Source: Hyperoodon ampullatus | Taxonomy: Eukaryota; Chordata; Mammalia; Artiodactyla; Ziphiidae | Direction of reading: 5' to 3' | Assembly (NCBI GenBank): GCA_949752795.1 | Contig: OX457061.1 | Location: 124,950,152-125,014,151 of the forward strand | Length of the DNA: 64,000 nucleotides | Part shown: positions 22,453-34,954 of the stretch, one piece after another | How positions within the stretch are numbered: position 1 is the stretch's first letter | How the letters are laid out: every line of letters begins with the position of its first letter | Made by a program: the position numbers and the translations under genes | Notes under the pieces: model-generated | Database searches by the model: none | Told to the model about the DNA's origin: nothing | What the model saw: the letters and a program-made list of their open reading frames with translations, nothing else

Positions 22453-24359
22453 GGATATTCTTTCAGATTTTTTTAGGCACATCATAATCTGACGACCACC
22501 AGTGCTAGGAGAGAACTCAGGGTCTTAGGTCCTTGGGTAATACAAAATGAAGATATATTGGTGGAATACGGCGTTCAAAAAACCCTTATCTGAAGCTCTG
22601 TACCGTTCTGGAAATAGAGCTGCTTTCTGTATCACAGTGACCCTTGTGGCTCTGATCCTTCAGACGAAAGTAATATGTTCCAGTCTCCCAACTACAATTT
22701 CAAACAGCAAAGTTTGAAATCATCTGTGATTTTAGAGACAGTTTTCTCAGCACTATGTACCTGATGTTAACAAAAGCAATTTTTGTAAGTTCATTACTAT
22801 GAGTTTCTTTATTTTAGATTTGTTTTCTAAAGAAGGAAATGATTTTTTAATCATAATTGTTAGGAAGCAGCTGGCCAAGTAAAAATTATCTCATTCTTAG
22901 AACCGTAGGATTTGCTTCATTAAATAATATAATCTTACCATAGAAAGAGGATTCTATTTCCTTCTCTGAAAATCCTCACCATTTAGTAAATTGTCTACTA
23001 TTTTTACTTAACAGAGAGAATTCATTTTTAAAATGTTTTTATGCAAAGTTTTGATTTTCTCGTAATGTTTAATAACATGAAAAGTATTATAATCATTGCT
23101 CCAGTCTTGCTAATTTTATAAAATATTCATCTTCATGGTTACTATGGAAAGAACCAGGATTTTTCCATCTCAAAGTGCTTTTGTTTCTAACCTCATAATC
23201 CATGATCTTCCCTAAGCCCATGCAGGAAAATGAAAAAGTTTTCTGCATTTTGACGAGGTGATAAGCACTCTGCATTCTGAATTCAGGAAGATGTATTAAG
23301 TGTAACTATGTTTCTGTCCTTGTGCAAAGTCTCTTGGATACCAAGATGAACAAGAGCTAGCAGCCCTCTCTTTCACACTGTTTATCTAAGATTCCCAAAA
23401 CAAAATCTGATTTCCAAATTCAGCAACAATCAATAGTTTATAATTGAGTCGTAGACTTCTATAAAGCAAATTACTTAGGGGACCCTGAGAGTAGACTTCT
23501 ATCTATTAGTGTAAAGGCATAACCCCAATCCCTTGCTAATGCAGAAGAATGTCCTACAGTAGATATTCACATTACCTGGCAAGAGGCTGAGACCAATTCA
23601 ATCAGTAAGACTTTAAAATACATCTTTTCTTAGAAGTCACAGGACCATTAGTCTTTGTGGTGTCATTGAATTGTCCCTATTGGATTAACTAATTGATGCT
23701 CATAACAATAGTTTACTCATTTTTACAAGGGAAAAATAAGAATGAATTATAGCTTTCCAAAAAATAGAAGTCTGTTATAGATGATACAAGGAATTATCTT
23801 GTTACAGACGCATATAGGGAAGAAAGAGTAATTTATGTGTTTGTAAGTATTCTTTTCCCATTTATCATTGATCATCACTCATTGTACAGTATTAATTTTA
23901 ACAGAGCATGTTTAAACAGTCACTCAGTGTGCTGCTAAGATATATGGCAGAGAGGAAGGGAACTAATATTTATTTCCAAGTCTATTAGTTTGGGAGAAAA
24001 GTGACATATTCCTTGGTTTTCCCCCCTTTTTTCAAAATACTTTCACCCATAATGTCTTCACCCTTGAAAATGTTAGCTTTTTGAGCACGAGGCCTCTTAT
24101 AGTAAGCCCTAACTTCAAAGAGAAAGATGAGCAAATCTGATAGAAGTACAGCCGTTGTTATCAGGTGTGGACACTTTTGCCTCCTGTCTTACTGACTCTC
24201 CAATTCTTCCCTTCCCACATCTGACCTTTTCTGTCCACTAACACAATCATCACATCAGCTCTGAAGCTAAACTTCACCTTTACAACGTTTTATCTTGTCT
24301 CTGCTGTAAGGTCTCCTAAATCAGTTTGATTATTTAGGGACATTTTCTAGCCAACGGCA
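22453..24359. other. unique DNA, nothing recognised
   Basis: AT-rich, no gene or repeat family recognised. Confidence 0.45.
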
Positions 24360-24890
24360 GGGAAGTACAGCCCTCTGACTACAGTTTATGGGAGATTCAG
24401 CTACATCCAAAGTCCAGAGACTTCTCAGTAACTTCGTTGCCACCGTCCTGGTCCAAGCCACCATCACATCCCATTGGATGGTGGCAATAGTTCCCTGACA
24501 TCTCCTTGCTGTCACTTCCCAAGATGGCAGCCAGAAGGATATTTTCAAAGTTTAAGTTGGATCATGTCACTGCCCTATTCAAAATTCCAGAATTATTCCC
24601 TAGTTAACTTAGAGTAAAACCCAAAGTCCTACCATGGCCAAGAAGGCTCTGTAGGATCTGGCTCTCTCTACTTCTCTGGCTGACCCTACAATCAGTCTCC
24701 TCCTCCCTCCTCCACTTCACCCACCCTGGCCTCTTCTCTGTCCTTCACCAAACCAGACAAGCCCTCCCTTGGAACCAGGGCTCTAACTGTTCCTCCTGCC
24801 CAAATGCTCTTCCTCCTGATGTCTGCTCACTCAGAACAACTAGTCTTTTCTCACATCTCATCTCTCAAGGAGGTCTACCTGAACATCCAA
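24360..24890 (+). repeat. L2 LINE fragment
   Basis: L2 blocks in order: 'ccaagatggcagccagaag', 'ggatcatgtcactgccctattcaaaattcc', 'agagtaaaacccaaagtcctaccatggcc', 'ctctgtaggatctggctctc', then 'ctcactcagaacaactag'. Ancient and 5'-truncated. The 72-codon antisense frame is not meaningful. Confidence 0.8.
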
Positions 24891-24892
24891 TT

Positions 24893-25064
24893 AATACTTG
24901 AGTCATGTCTCTTGTAAGCAGCATACAGTAGGGCTTTGATTTTATATTCAGCCTGGAAATGAGGCTTTCACTTGGAGATATTTAGAGCATTTTCATTTTC
25001 TGTAATTACTGACATACTTGCAACCATATATACCATATGGCTATCTGTTTTTAATTTGATACAC
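24893..25064 (-). mobile_element. ancient L1, antisense, left part
   Basis: 'gtctcttgtaagcagcatacagtag' is an antisense old-L1 signature. The element is interrupted at 25065 by an LTR and resumes at 25779. Confidence 0.65.
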
Positions 25065-25778
25065 TGTGAAGGTTAATTTGGTTAATTTTATGTGTCAACT
25101 TGACTGGGTTACAGGACGCCCAGATATCTGGTTAAACATTACTTCTGGGTGTGTCTGTGAGGGTGTTTGTGGAAGAGATTAGCATTTGAATTGGTGGACT
25201 TAGTAAACCAGACTTTCCTCTGCCATGTGGATGGTCATCATTCAGTCCATTGAGAACCTGAATAGAACAAAACAAAACAAAAAAGGAAGAAGGTTTGAAT
25301 TCTCTCTCTGCCAGACTGTTGAACTGAGACATTGGTCTTCTCCTGCCCTTGGACTGGGACTCACACTGCTGGTGTTCCTTGTTCTCAGGCCTTCGAACTT
25401 GGACTGGAATTTACATGCCCACCTTTCCTGGGTCTCCAGCTTGCAGATGTTAGATGGTGGGACTTCTCAGCTCCATAACATGTAAGCCAATTTTTTTTTT
25501 TTTTTTTTTTTTTCTGTATGCGGGCCTCTCACTGTTGTGGCCTCTCCCGTTGCAGAGCACAGGCTCCGGACGCGCAGGCTCAGCGGCCATGGCTCACAGG
25601 CCTAGCCACTCCGCGGCATGTGGGATCCTCCCGGACCAGGGCACGAACCCGTGTCCCCTGCATCGGCAGGTGGACTCTCAACCACTGCACCACCAGGGAA
25701 GCCCGCCAATTTCTTATAATAAATCTCATTATATATAACCTTTTGGTTCTGTTTCTCTGGAGAACTCTGACTAATACA
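25065..25778 (+). mobile_element. ERVL LTR (MLT2B-like) interrupted by a SINE
   Basis: Begins TGTGAAGGTTAATTTGG and ends ...GACTAATACA (TG...CA). Diagnostic blocks include 'atgtgtcaacttgactggg', 'tgtgtctgtgagggtgtttgtgg' and 'gtttctctggagaactctgac', with AATAAA at 25718-25723. A CHR SINE sits at 25494-25704 just upstream of that signal. No proviral coding region is attached. It interrupts an older antisense L1. Confidence 0.8.
25494..25704 (-). mobile_element. CHR SINE, antisense
   Basis: tRNA-derived CHR element in reverse orientation: T-tract, then the reverse complement of the body, ending ...GGGAAGCCC. The pol III B box reads GGTTCGTGCCC on the minus strand. Target duplication GCCAATTT at 25486-25493 and 25705-25712. 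Frames of 94, 102 and 67 codons across it are SINE translations and recur at every CHR copy. Confidence 0.95.
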
Positions 25779-27215
25779 AACATCTTTTTATGTTCTTTTT
25801 TCTTTTCAAATTTCTTTTGGATGTAACCCGTATTTTTGGTTTTTCCATATTAGCTCTATTGAATTATTATTCACTTGTATCCTGTTGCTTTATCCAGGGC
25901 ATTTACAACACACATCCTTAACTTTTTACAGTAGAAAGCAAATTATTATCTTTAACATTTTACTAATATTTCTTGAACTTAAGAGGACTTTAACTCTGCC
26001 CTAACTCCACCTTTTGTTACATTGTCATATATATGAAATTCCACGAGATATTATTGTTTTTAACAATCACTGTTCATCAATATTTACTGCATGTTTATCA
26101 TTTCTATGTTCTTCACCCTTTCCACATTTACTGATTTTTCATCAGGAATCATTTTCTTTAAACCTCTTAACATTTATTTGCATTCATGCCAGTTGGGAAC
26201 AAAATTCTCTGATTTTTTGTTTTTCTAAAAATGTCTCTATTTAGGTTTCTATTCTTGAAGGAAGTTCACTCTAGTTGTGGAATTCAAGGATGGTAACTCC
26301 ATGCTCCCAAGCAATTTAAAGACATTACTCATTATCCTCTGGGTTTTTATCATTTTTATTGAAAAGTCCATTTTCAGCCTTTTTTTTCTTTACTGTTGCT
26401 CCTTTGAAGACATTATGTCCACCCATCTCCCAATCCAGTCCTTGCTGCTTCTAAGTTTTCCCTCTGTCTTTGCTTTCCAACATGTTCACATAAGGTGTGT
26501 AATTCTCTTTGACTTCATCTTCATTGGCATTCACATAGTTACTTGAATCTATAGGTTGTTGTCTTTCATTGATTCTGGAATATTCTCAGCTATTATTCCT
26601 TCAATTTATTGCTACTTTCACACCATCTCTCCCCCTCCAACTCCTATTACTTATGACGAGCATGATGATTGTGTCCCATGCACCACTTTTGCATTTTCTC
26701 TGTTTTCAAATCTATTGTCATTCTGGAATTCAGTTTGGATTTTTTCTATTTGATCTCTCTTCCAATTCACTCATCTTCCATCTGCTGCATGTACAGTCAG
26801 GTTAAGTAGTTGCTGGTTTCAGTTACTAGATTTTTTCATCTTTAAAATTTTACTTATTACTTTTTACCAGATTCCAATTTTCTGGTGAAATTATCCATCA
26901 TCTCATCTATTTTCTTTATTTTTTTTCTCTATTTCTTGAATACATTTACCAGATATATTTTAAAGTATTTTTCTGCTCATTCCAATATCTGATTCACCTA
27001 TATGATATTTCTCTTGTTTAGCTTTAGATTTTCACCGTATGGTTTAATCTCTTGGTATACCTAAAATATTTTTATTAAATATCAGATATCACATACCTGT
27101 ATAAAAATATAGAAGATTCTGGTGATATTATATTACGGTCACTATTAAAGTTTTCTTAGAGTTAAAAATTATGTTTTCTTCCCTTTAAGATCATTTTGTC
27201 ATGATTTGGTACAGA
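25779..27215 (-). mobile_element. ancient L1, antisense, main part
   Basis: T-rich antisense L1 sequence, including 'tctattcttgaaggaagttcactc', 'ggaattcagtttggattttttc' and 'gcacatttaccag'-like blocks typical of the reverse complement of old L1. Frames of 65-89 codons on the plus strand are phenylalanine/leucine-rich shadows of antisense A-rich L1, not genes. Confidence 0.6.
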
Positions 27216-27224
27216 GTTTGATGA

Positions 27225-27685
27225 GGTTTTTTTTAAATTTTTATATTGGAGTATAGTTAATTTACAATGTTTTTTTAGTTTCACGTATACAGCAAAGTGA
27301 TTCAGTTATATACATACATATATCTATTCTTTTCCAGATTCTTTTCCCATATAGGTTCTTACAGAATACCGAGTAGAGTTCCCTGTGCTATACAGTAGGT
27401 CCTTGTTTGTTATCTGTTTTATATATAGTAGTGTGTATATGTCAGTCTCAAACTCCCAATTTATCCCTCCCCCCAACCTTTCCCCTTTGGTAATCATAAG
27501 TTTGTTTGTTAAATCTGTGACTCTGTTTCTGTTTCATAAATGAGTTCATTTGTATCATTTTTTTAAGATTCCATATATAAGCGATATCATATGATATTTG
27601 CCTTTCTCTGTCTGACTTACTTCACTTAGTATGATAATCTCTAGGTCCATCCATGTTGCCACAAATGGCATTATTTCATTCTTTG
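27225..27685 (-). mobile_element. 5'-truncated younger L1 3' end, antisense
   Basis: Starts with the T-tract and 'tttatattggagtatagttaatttac', then 'cagcaaagtgattcagttatatacata', 'gtgctatacagtaggtccttg' and 'ctctaggtccatccatgttgc'. This is the reverse complement of the cetartiodactyl L1 3' UTR followed by the last part of ORF2. The insertion is cut inside the ORF2 C-terminal region. Confidence 0.85.
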
Positions 27686-28044
27686 GTTTGACATTGTTTC
27701 ACACCTATTACTGAACTTTGTATTTAAGAGACACCTAAGCCAAACCCACTATTTTTGAGAAAAGAAGAAAATACAAATGTGAGGCAGGAAAAAATTGGTC
27801 TCAAATTTCAAACAGACAGCTTAAAAACATACACTTAATATGCTATGATGGTGAATCTACGGATGTGATAAAGAGCTACATTTATTCCAATATTATTCAG
27901 TGGCCATGCAGACAACATCAGTGAAGAGACAGAGAAAGTTACAATACTTTCTTTTCTTTTATGTTGAGAGGGAAGTTTGTAAGAGGTGGTGCAAAATGAT
28001 AGAAAAAGAACATAGTTGAGAGTTAGCGCGAACTGTGCCAGCTT
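27686..28044. other. unique DNA, nothing recognised
   Basis: AT-rich, no feature recognised. Confidence 0.5.
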
Positions 28045-28170
28045 TGAAACACATCTCTGCACTTTGGTTTTTTATATTCATCCATAGTATAGAGATAGTA
28101 TCTTCCCCATAGTATTGTTATGAGGATCAAATATAATTATTGTGTCTGGTACAGGGTGGGAAATAAATTC
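28045..28170 (+). repeat. MIR SINE fragment (weak)
   Basis: 'agtatagagatagtatcttccccatagtattgttatgaggatcaaatata' follows the distal MIR core ('...cctcatagggttgttgtgaggattaaatg'). Only this part is visible. Confidence 0.6.
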
Positions 28171-29559
28171 ATGGCTATATTTTGAAGCATGGTTTTTAGT
28201 TTGTTTGTTTGACTAGCTGGTTTGCTCAGAGAATCCTAAACATGGGCTATTCTACAGCCACAAACAGAAATAGGAAACCTCCATATACAGTACTGAATCT
28301 CTGTAAAATAGCTAGCCCTTTTCACATCATTCCCGTGGAAGAAAAATTAAGCCATCAGAAGTAAGAAGAAGAAACTCCAGAGCAACTTCTTATTACCTGA
28401 GATCACTGAAGGTCTACCACAGATGCACATATCCTGCAATCATTCTAGAACATGGAAAAACTCCTTAACTCAGCCCTTCAGTTCTTCTTTCGAGGATTTC
28501 ATGAACTGACCTCTTCATGAGAGCTTTCCTGAAATCCAAGGCTCTCTAATTCCAGGCTTTTTACTACAGAACAACTTAAATCCTTACTTTGTATCATTTT
28601 CCCTATGCATCCTATTTTTTTCTAGACACTTTTATTGCTAGCAACTACAATGTAATGTGACATAGGACCAAACATATCAGAAAACTGTAAGAAAACTTAA
28701 AAGTCGTTAATAAGAGGCATTTATCCCTCACCTTCCTTGAAGTGTAAATATGTTTAAGCTTGATAATACTTAACTTCCTTCATCAGCTGGGAGACAATCA
28801 TTCATCAACCCGATGGGCTATGGGGTTAAACAGTTCAAGGAGCAGGAGGTATATCAGAAGAAACTCTTGTTTCCATACAGGAAAATCAAATCAGAACCTT
28901 TCTTCTCATTAAAAACTGAGAAAATTCGGCAGACTTTAAAGCTATGTCATCACTGCCATTTTCTAAGAAGAAGCCCCATTATGGCAAAGAGTGAAATTCG
29001 CCGAGGACCCTGGAGGCCATTCAGACATACAGGAAAAGAAGTGGGATTGTTATTAGTCTCCCTGATAATTACAGTCAAGATCCTAAACATTTGGGGTTAA
29101 AAAATCTCTTATTAATAAGATGCAGACTGCTCGATCTGTATGCTTGAAAAACAGTGAGAGAAAATTCATTAGGTCCTAACTGACCTGTCTTCTCCATGGT
29201 TCCTTCTAGAGCAGAAACCACCATTTATTCAGTAATGACCCAGTCCTTGTCCTGCTGCTGTCCCAGGTCAGCCACACATCTGCAGGAGCTGCTCTCAAAC
29301 AGCAGTGAATATACAAACATAATCCCTGAATTGCATTCATTAAGCACCCTCTGGCCTGGACTGTGCAACACTGATAAGTTAATATACAAATGTGACGAGG
29401 TACCAATTTCATATGGTAGAAGTGAAAACAAATTAGACTTAGCTCAGATATCTCTAAGAGTTATTTATAAGGGAGTAAAAGACAACCAGTTCTCCTGTAT
29501 TATGTTTCTTGTTAATAGAATGATTCACTGTTAGTACTAGATGTAGTCTGAGGGTCATT
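28171..29559. other. unique DNA, nothing recognised
   Basis: A 95-codon plus frame (28813-29100) and a 112-codon plus frame (29196-29534) are the longest outside known repeats. Neither shows a recognisable domain, signal peptide, repeat or conserved motif, and I see no convincing splice sites. An unrecognised exon cannot be excluded. Confidence 0.4.
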
Positions 29560-29690
29560 GCTCCCTTAGAATAAAATCCAGCACCAGCGTCATCTCGTGT
29601 ATATTCTACAAGATGCCAGCCCCATCTCCCTTGATTAGCAATCACACCATCTCTAAAACATACTGCCAGGCATGGTCTCGGATACGCTTA
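29560..29690 (+). repeat. L2 LINE fragment (weak)
   Basis: 'agaataaaatccagcaccagcgtcatctc...ctacaagatgccagcccc' resembles the L2 'aaaatccaaactccttaccatggcctacaaggcc' block. Confidence 0.45.
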
Positions 29691-32339
29691 TCAATAAAGT
29701 ATTTTCTTGGAAGACACAAGTGATTTTAGCTATTAAAATAATGTCTAGCAAGTTTGAACACACAGTTTCTTGGGGGCAGCCATATCATATTTACATCCAC
29801 CTACTTCATTAAGTCATATGATGTCAAAATGCCCAGACAATTCACCTGGAAAATACAGGAAGCTATTTTGTATAGCAGAGGTAAAATGTCCCAACAAGAA
29901 TTCCTTATTTTTAAAGCATTCATATTTGTGGCATAAAATATTACAGAAAATCCTATTATATATGCTGGAGTTTTCTGAAAGGATTATGATCATTCTTACG
30001 AATTATCCAAACTTCCCAGAATACAAAATTTCACCCAAACTTATTTTCCTAGAATGCTTACAATACTCAGAAGTGGCCCCAAAAACCTTTTTAGATGATT
30101 AACCAGATGTTGAGTTGAAAAATATGTTTACCATATTAATTAATGAATATCTAACAGGTGATTTTATTTAATTTTACTACATTAAAATAGCTAATAAAGT
30201 TTCAAAAATGTTCTTGGTAATTTTGTGGAAATGTATTAAAATGTCATAAAATTCTTTTCAGAGCTATTGAAATAAGCTTTATTTAGGAGTCATTTTTGTC
30301 ACTCAGTGGCTCTCACCTGATTCAACCTACAAAATAAGTAGTTTGAGATGAAAAATAAAACAAGCAAGGGAGCCTCAGGGTGATGGGGCTGTGAGACATC
30401 TGTTTGTACAGCTAGGTGGGTCGCCCTCCATGGCAGCCATTTGCTTCAGCTGTTTCACTACCAATAAATAGTGGTGGAAAGAGAATGGGCCAACAAGTAA
30501 GAGACCAGTCTCCAGGCTTAGAAAATTATCTTCTGAAGAACCTTGGCCATGGTTACTCATATACAGAAGTGCCCAGAAACAAACAGACCAGAGACTCACT
30601 AAGTTTTTTGAGGAAACTGTATGACCAAAATAATCCTAAGTGTAGTTTTCAGAAAGCTGTGCCTATTCAAACTGCAAAACAATCCCCTGGACCGTAAATG
30701 TTCTCAGGGAGAAGAGGAACTGGAGAAGCCCACCAACGTCCATCCCAGATGTTTCCATGAAGAATAAGAACCAAGGAAGAACCTTCTAGAGAGTCCGTTC
30801 AGGGGCCATGGAGGGTGGTGGAGAGGGCGTTTCCCCCAGAAAAACAGAACCCAGGGCAGCCAGGTGGGCTAACTGGGCCCCACCTCCCTAGTTACCCTGG
30901 ACAGCTCCTCATGGACACAGACAGGATCCCGGGCTCCACAGAACTATAATGTGAGACAGAAGAGAGAAGGTGCAGAGATGCAACAAGAGGAAGACAGAGA
31001 AGAGGACGGCAGCCAAGAAGCTTCTCCTCTGGCTGTGAACGCCCCCTTTTCCATCAGCTATTAACCAACACAAAGTTTGGACCAAAGTTGGTGGTAGGAA
31101 CCAGATACTGCTCCTAGGCAGCAGCTACACAATAAAGAAGGAAGATGTTGCTGAAGGGTCTTGGCTGGAAGAAGTCTTGTTAAGTGGTGTTCACAGGAAA
31201 CAGTTCATAAATAAGCCAATCACTAGCCATAAACTTTAAAAATATTAATCTGTATACAAAATATTCCATATAGAAACACTTACTGCAGGCTGGCACAAAT
31301 AAAAATAAGTGCAAATTAAAATACAAGTTTCAAAAAAGATGTCAAATAAATTTAAAATAGTGGGAGGTTGTAATCTTAGTTAAAAGTCATTACCTTAGAG
31401 CCTATAGATAAATGTTTTATATATTAAACACAGCAATACCATAACTGCTATTTATTTGGATTAGTACCAAAAAACATTGTTTCCCTTTCTCTTTTAATAT
31501 TGTTCACAAAAAGACTTTGTAAAGAACTCTAAATCAGTGAACCAGCAATCACAGGGCAATCTAAAAAGTAAAATTTTTAATTAGATCAGAAAGATATTTA
31601 TGGTTTATTATGCTTCTAGAGCACCAAACCTTACTCCACCTACCAGGTATTCCCCACTACATCCCCAAAGCCATGAAATGTGAGGCTTTGTTTCCAGAAA
31701 ACCTCCATTAAATCTTCAATCTATCATTTTCATTTTACTATAGAAATCAAGTTTTTTTAGAAGGCCTTAACTATTCTTTTGACCTGTATTTCATTAGTTC
31801 ATGCAATTTTGAACTAATTAATAAATTAAGAACTTTGAAAACAAAATTTAAAGTGGAAAAGTGCTTGAAACATAGGAATACTTCTCCCTCTTTTAGAAGT
31901 TGCTGACCTCACACCTTACTTGTAGCTTATTTCTAACCACCACTCTCCTGCCATTGGTACAGGTAGGGACCCTCACACATTACGATTTAATGAGACTGAG
32001 GAATAAGCCATGAGCCTGTACAGGAAAGTATTTCTTGACCCTTCCAATATTTATAATATCGTCTATAGTTTCCGTGTCTAATTAGAGACAGCTAATAATT
32101 AATGCTGGTCAATTTGCATCCAGTTAAAGATAATGAAAAATTACAAGTGGAGGACAGACAAGGTAGAATTACTTGCTCAGCAGTGGGTACCTACCTCACT
32201 ATAAAGCATAGAACACTGTGGTCCTCAAGCTAAGGTGTGATTTCAAGACAGATTTCAAGGAAGAATACTTAAATTCAAAACAAGTGTGCGCTCTTTTTAT
32301 TTGAGAAGTAAGACGTCATATTCCTTCATTCTTTCACTG
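29691..32339. other. about 2.6 kb unique DNA, nothing recognised
   Basis: AT-rich with a GC-richer part at about 30700-31060. A 110-codon frame (29770-30102) and a 93-codon frame (30416-30697) show no recognisable motif. Confidence 0.4.
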
Positions 32340-33200
32340 TATTTTCCTTTCCTAAAGAGCTGTATTGAATGTAATTGGAATAAAATACACCAAATATATT
32401 TAAGGTATACAACTTGATATATGTTGGCACATGTACACATCCATAAAAATACTGCCTCAATCAAGATGAGGACCATATCCATCACCCCAAAAAGTTCTTC
32501 TTGCTACTTTGTAGCTTTCCCCTCCCATTCCTCCACCACTGTTGCCAGGCAACCACTGATTTATTTTCCATCATTTGAATATTTATATTATGTAGAATGT
32601 TATATAAATGGAATCATAAATGTTTCCTTTTTATGTTTTCTTTCATTCATCATAATTATTGTGATATTCATTCACCTTGCAGCACGTGTCATCAATTCAT
32701 TGTTTTTTATTGCTAAGTACTATTATTGAACAGATACACCACAGAGTTTATCCACTGACCTCTCGATGGATATTTAAGTTGTTATCAATACTTACCTATC
32801 ACAATTAGCAGTACTGTGAACATTCCTGTACATAGCTCTACTGGGTTACAGTTGTTTTCGTATGCTACTGCAGTCTGTTTGCTAGTATTTTGTTGAGGAT
32901 ATCTGTGTCTACATTCACAAAGGATAGTCAGTCTGTGAACTCTGCATCACAGTTTTCGTGGCTGTGCCATTAGGTGCACATAATTTTAAAATTTTTATGT
33001 CTTCTTGATGGATTGACTCTAGCGTTATCAAATGCCCTTGATTTATCAAACTGTTAATTATCAAATTGTCTCCAGTAATAATTTTTGTATTAAAGTCTTT
33101 TTTGTCTGATATTGGTATTAACCACTCCAGTTCATTTTCAGTTGTTTGCATGGTATATCTTTTTACCATTCTTCTACTTTCAATCTATCTCTGTGTTTGA
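32340..33200 (-). mobile_element. ancient L1 3' region, antisense, rearranged
   Basis: 32340-32880 reads as the reverse complement of an L1MB/L1MC-type 3' end: 'ccatcaccccaaaaagttcttc', 'gccaggcaaccactgatttat' and 'atataaatggaatcataaatg'. From about 32880 the text becomes another antisense L1 stretch ('tattttgttgaggatatctgtg', 'gtctgatattggtattaaccac') that is not colinear with the first, implying deletion or a second fragment. Confidence 0.7.
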
Positions 33201-33217
33201 TATACACACAAAGTATA

Positions 33218-33689
33218 TATATTACTTTCCTATGGCTGCCATAATAAAGTACCACAAACTTGGTGGCTTAAAACAACAGAAATGTATTCTCTTACAGTTC
33301 TGGAGGCTAGAAGTTCAAAATCAAAGTGTTGGGAAAACCATGTTCTCTCTGGTTCTGGGGAGGATCCTTTCTTGCCTCTCCCTAGCATCTAGCAATTCTC
33401 AGCTATCCTTGGCATTCCCTGGCTTGTAGATGCATCACTCCAATCTCTGCCTCTGTATTAACATAGCCATTTTCTTCCTGTATCTTCCTGTATCTTCCCT
33501 CTGGGCATGTCATATCCAAATGTCCCTCTTCTCATAAGGACACGAGCTATTTTATATTGAGGATCCACCCTACTCCAGCATGACTTTGTCTTAAGTAATG
33601 AATCTGCAATGACCCAATTTCCAAATAAGGTCACATTCTGGGGTACTGTATTGAGAACGTCAACATATCTTTTTGTAGGACACAATTCA
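33218..33689 (-). mobile_element. MaLR 3' LTR, antisense
   Basis: Plus-strand reading starts 'attactttcctatggctgcc' (LTR end ...CTAATACA in reverse) and ends '...gacacaattca' (reverse of TGAATTGTGTCC). Diagnostic blocks: 'cacaaacttggtggcttaaaac', 'gatgcatcactccaatctctgcc' and 'cccaatttccaaataaggtcacattc'. It directly adjoins MaLR internal sequence at 33695, which identifies it as the 3' LTR of the element extending to about 36275. Confidence 0.8.
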
Positions 33690-34297
33690 ACTGATGAGTC
33701 TGTCCTGGCCCCCCAAAATTCATGTCCTTCCCACATTCAAAATACACTCACCCCATCTCAACATCCCTGAAAATCTTATCCCATTCCAGCCTCAACTCTG
33801 AGTCCCAAATCCCATCTAAATATGATCAACTCAAAAAGTCCCAAATCTCACCTTCTAAATCATGTAAATCAGGTATAGGTGAGACTCTGGGTATGATCCA
33901 TACTGGGGCAAAATTCTTCTTTATGTATGGACTTGCAAAACCTAAAAAACAAGTTATCTGCTTCCAAAATACAATGGTGGGACAACCAAAGATAGATATT
34001 CCTATTCCAAAAGAGAGAAACTGGAAGAAAAAAAGGAGTCGTGGGTCCCAAGCAAGTCAAAAGCCCAGGAAACATATTCCAGCAGACTTCAAGGCCTTTC
34101 AGCAACCCTCTATGGTTGGACACTCATTTCTCCCAATGACAGCCATGCACTCTGGGCCCATTCTCTTGGTCCACTGGGTCAGCAGCTCCAATCTCTCTGC
34201 CCAAGGAGTTCCTGTTGGTCCAGTCCTCTGCATCCACGTCTCTGCCCTCAGAGTCATTCTTCCTCCATTTTACCCAATCTCTGTCCCTTGCAATCCA
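33690..34297 (-). mobile_element. MaLR internal region, 3' part, antisense
   Basis: Plus-strand text such as 'tggccccccaaaattcatgtccttcccac', 'cctcaactctgagtcccaaatccc' and 'ggtataggtgagactctgggtatgatcc' is the reverse complement of the non-coding MaLR internal region. A 279-codon plus-strand frame (33722-34561) runs through this, the L1 tail and a SINE. It is antisense to the MaLR and is not a gene. Confidence 0.75.
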
Positions 34298-34317
34298 GGC
34301 CGGCAGGTTTTTGGGTT

Positions 34318-34523
34318 TTTTTTTTTTTTTTGCGGTACGCGGGCCTCTCGCTGTTGTGGCCTCTCCCATCGTGGAGCACAGGCTCCAGACACGCAGGCTC
34401 AGCGGCCATGGCTCACGGGTCCAGCCGCTCCGCGGCATGTGGGATCTTCCCGGACCGGGGCACGAACCCATGTCCCCTGCATCGGCAGGCAGACTTTCAA
34501 CCACTGCGCCACCAGGGAAGCCC
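34318..34523 (-). mobile_element. CHR SINE, antisense, in the L1 A-tail
   Basis: Reverse-orientation CHR copy ending ...CCAGGGAAGCCC. A short TGGGTTTTT target repeat is visible at 34312-34320 and 34525-34533. B box GGTTCGTGCCC is preserved on the minus strand. Confidence 0.95.
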
Positions 34524-34954
34524 CTGGGTTTTTTTATTTTTTAATCTTTACTGGAGTATAAATGCTTCACAATGGTATGTTAGTTTCTGCTTTATAACAA
34601 AGTGAATCAGCTATACATATACATATATCCCCATATCCCCTCCCTCTTGTATCTCCCTCCCACCCTCCCTATCCCACCCCTCTGGGTGGTCACAAAGCAC
34701 CGAGCTGATCTCCCTGTGCTATGCGGCTGCTTCCCACTAGCTACCTGTTTTACATTTGGTAGTGTATATATGTCCATGCCACTCTCTCACTTCTTCCCAG
34801 CTTACCTTTCCCACTCCCTGTGTCCTCAAGTCCATTCTCTACATCTGTGTCTTTATACCTATCCTTTCCCTAGTTCTTCAGAACCTTTTATTTTCTTTTT
34901 AGATTCCATATGTGTGTTAGTATACGGTATTTATTTTTCTCTTTCTGACTTACT

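Noticed and set aside
25454..25826. Overlapping 94- and 102-codon frames with similar peptides elsewhere in the window
   Set aside because: These are translations of an antisense CHR SINE; the same peptides recur at 34, 45, 47, 50 and 63 kb.
26014..26805. Series of plus-strand Phe/Leu/Ser-rich frames resembling membrane proteins
   Set aside because: The hydrophobic look comes from T-rich antisense L1 sequence. No starts in good context, no conserved domain.
33722..34561. 279-codon plus-strand frame, the longest in the window
   Set aside because: It runs antisense through MaLR internal sequence, then the L1 tail, then a CHR SINE. Its C-terminal part repeats the peptide seen in every antisense CHR copy.
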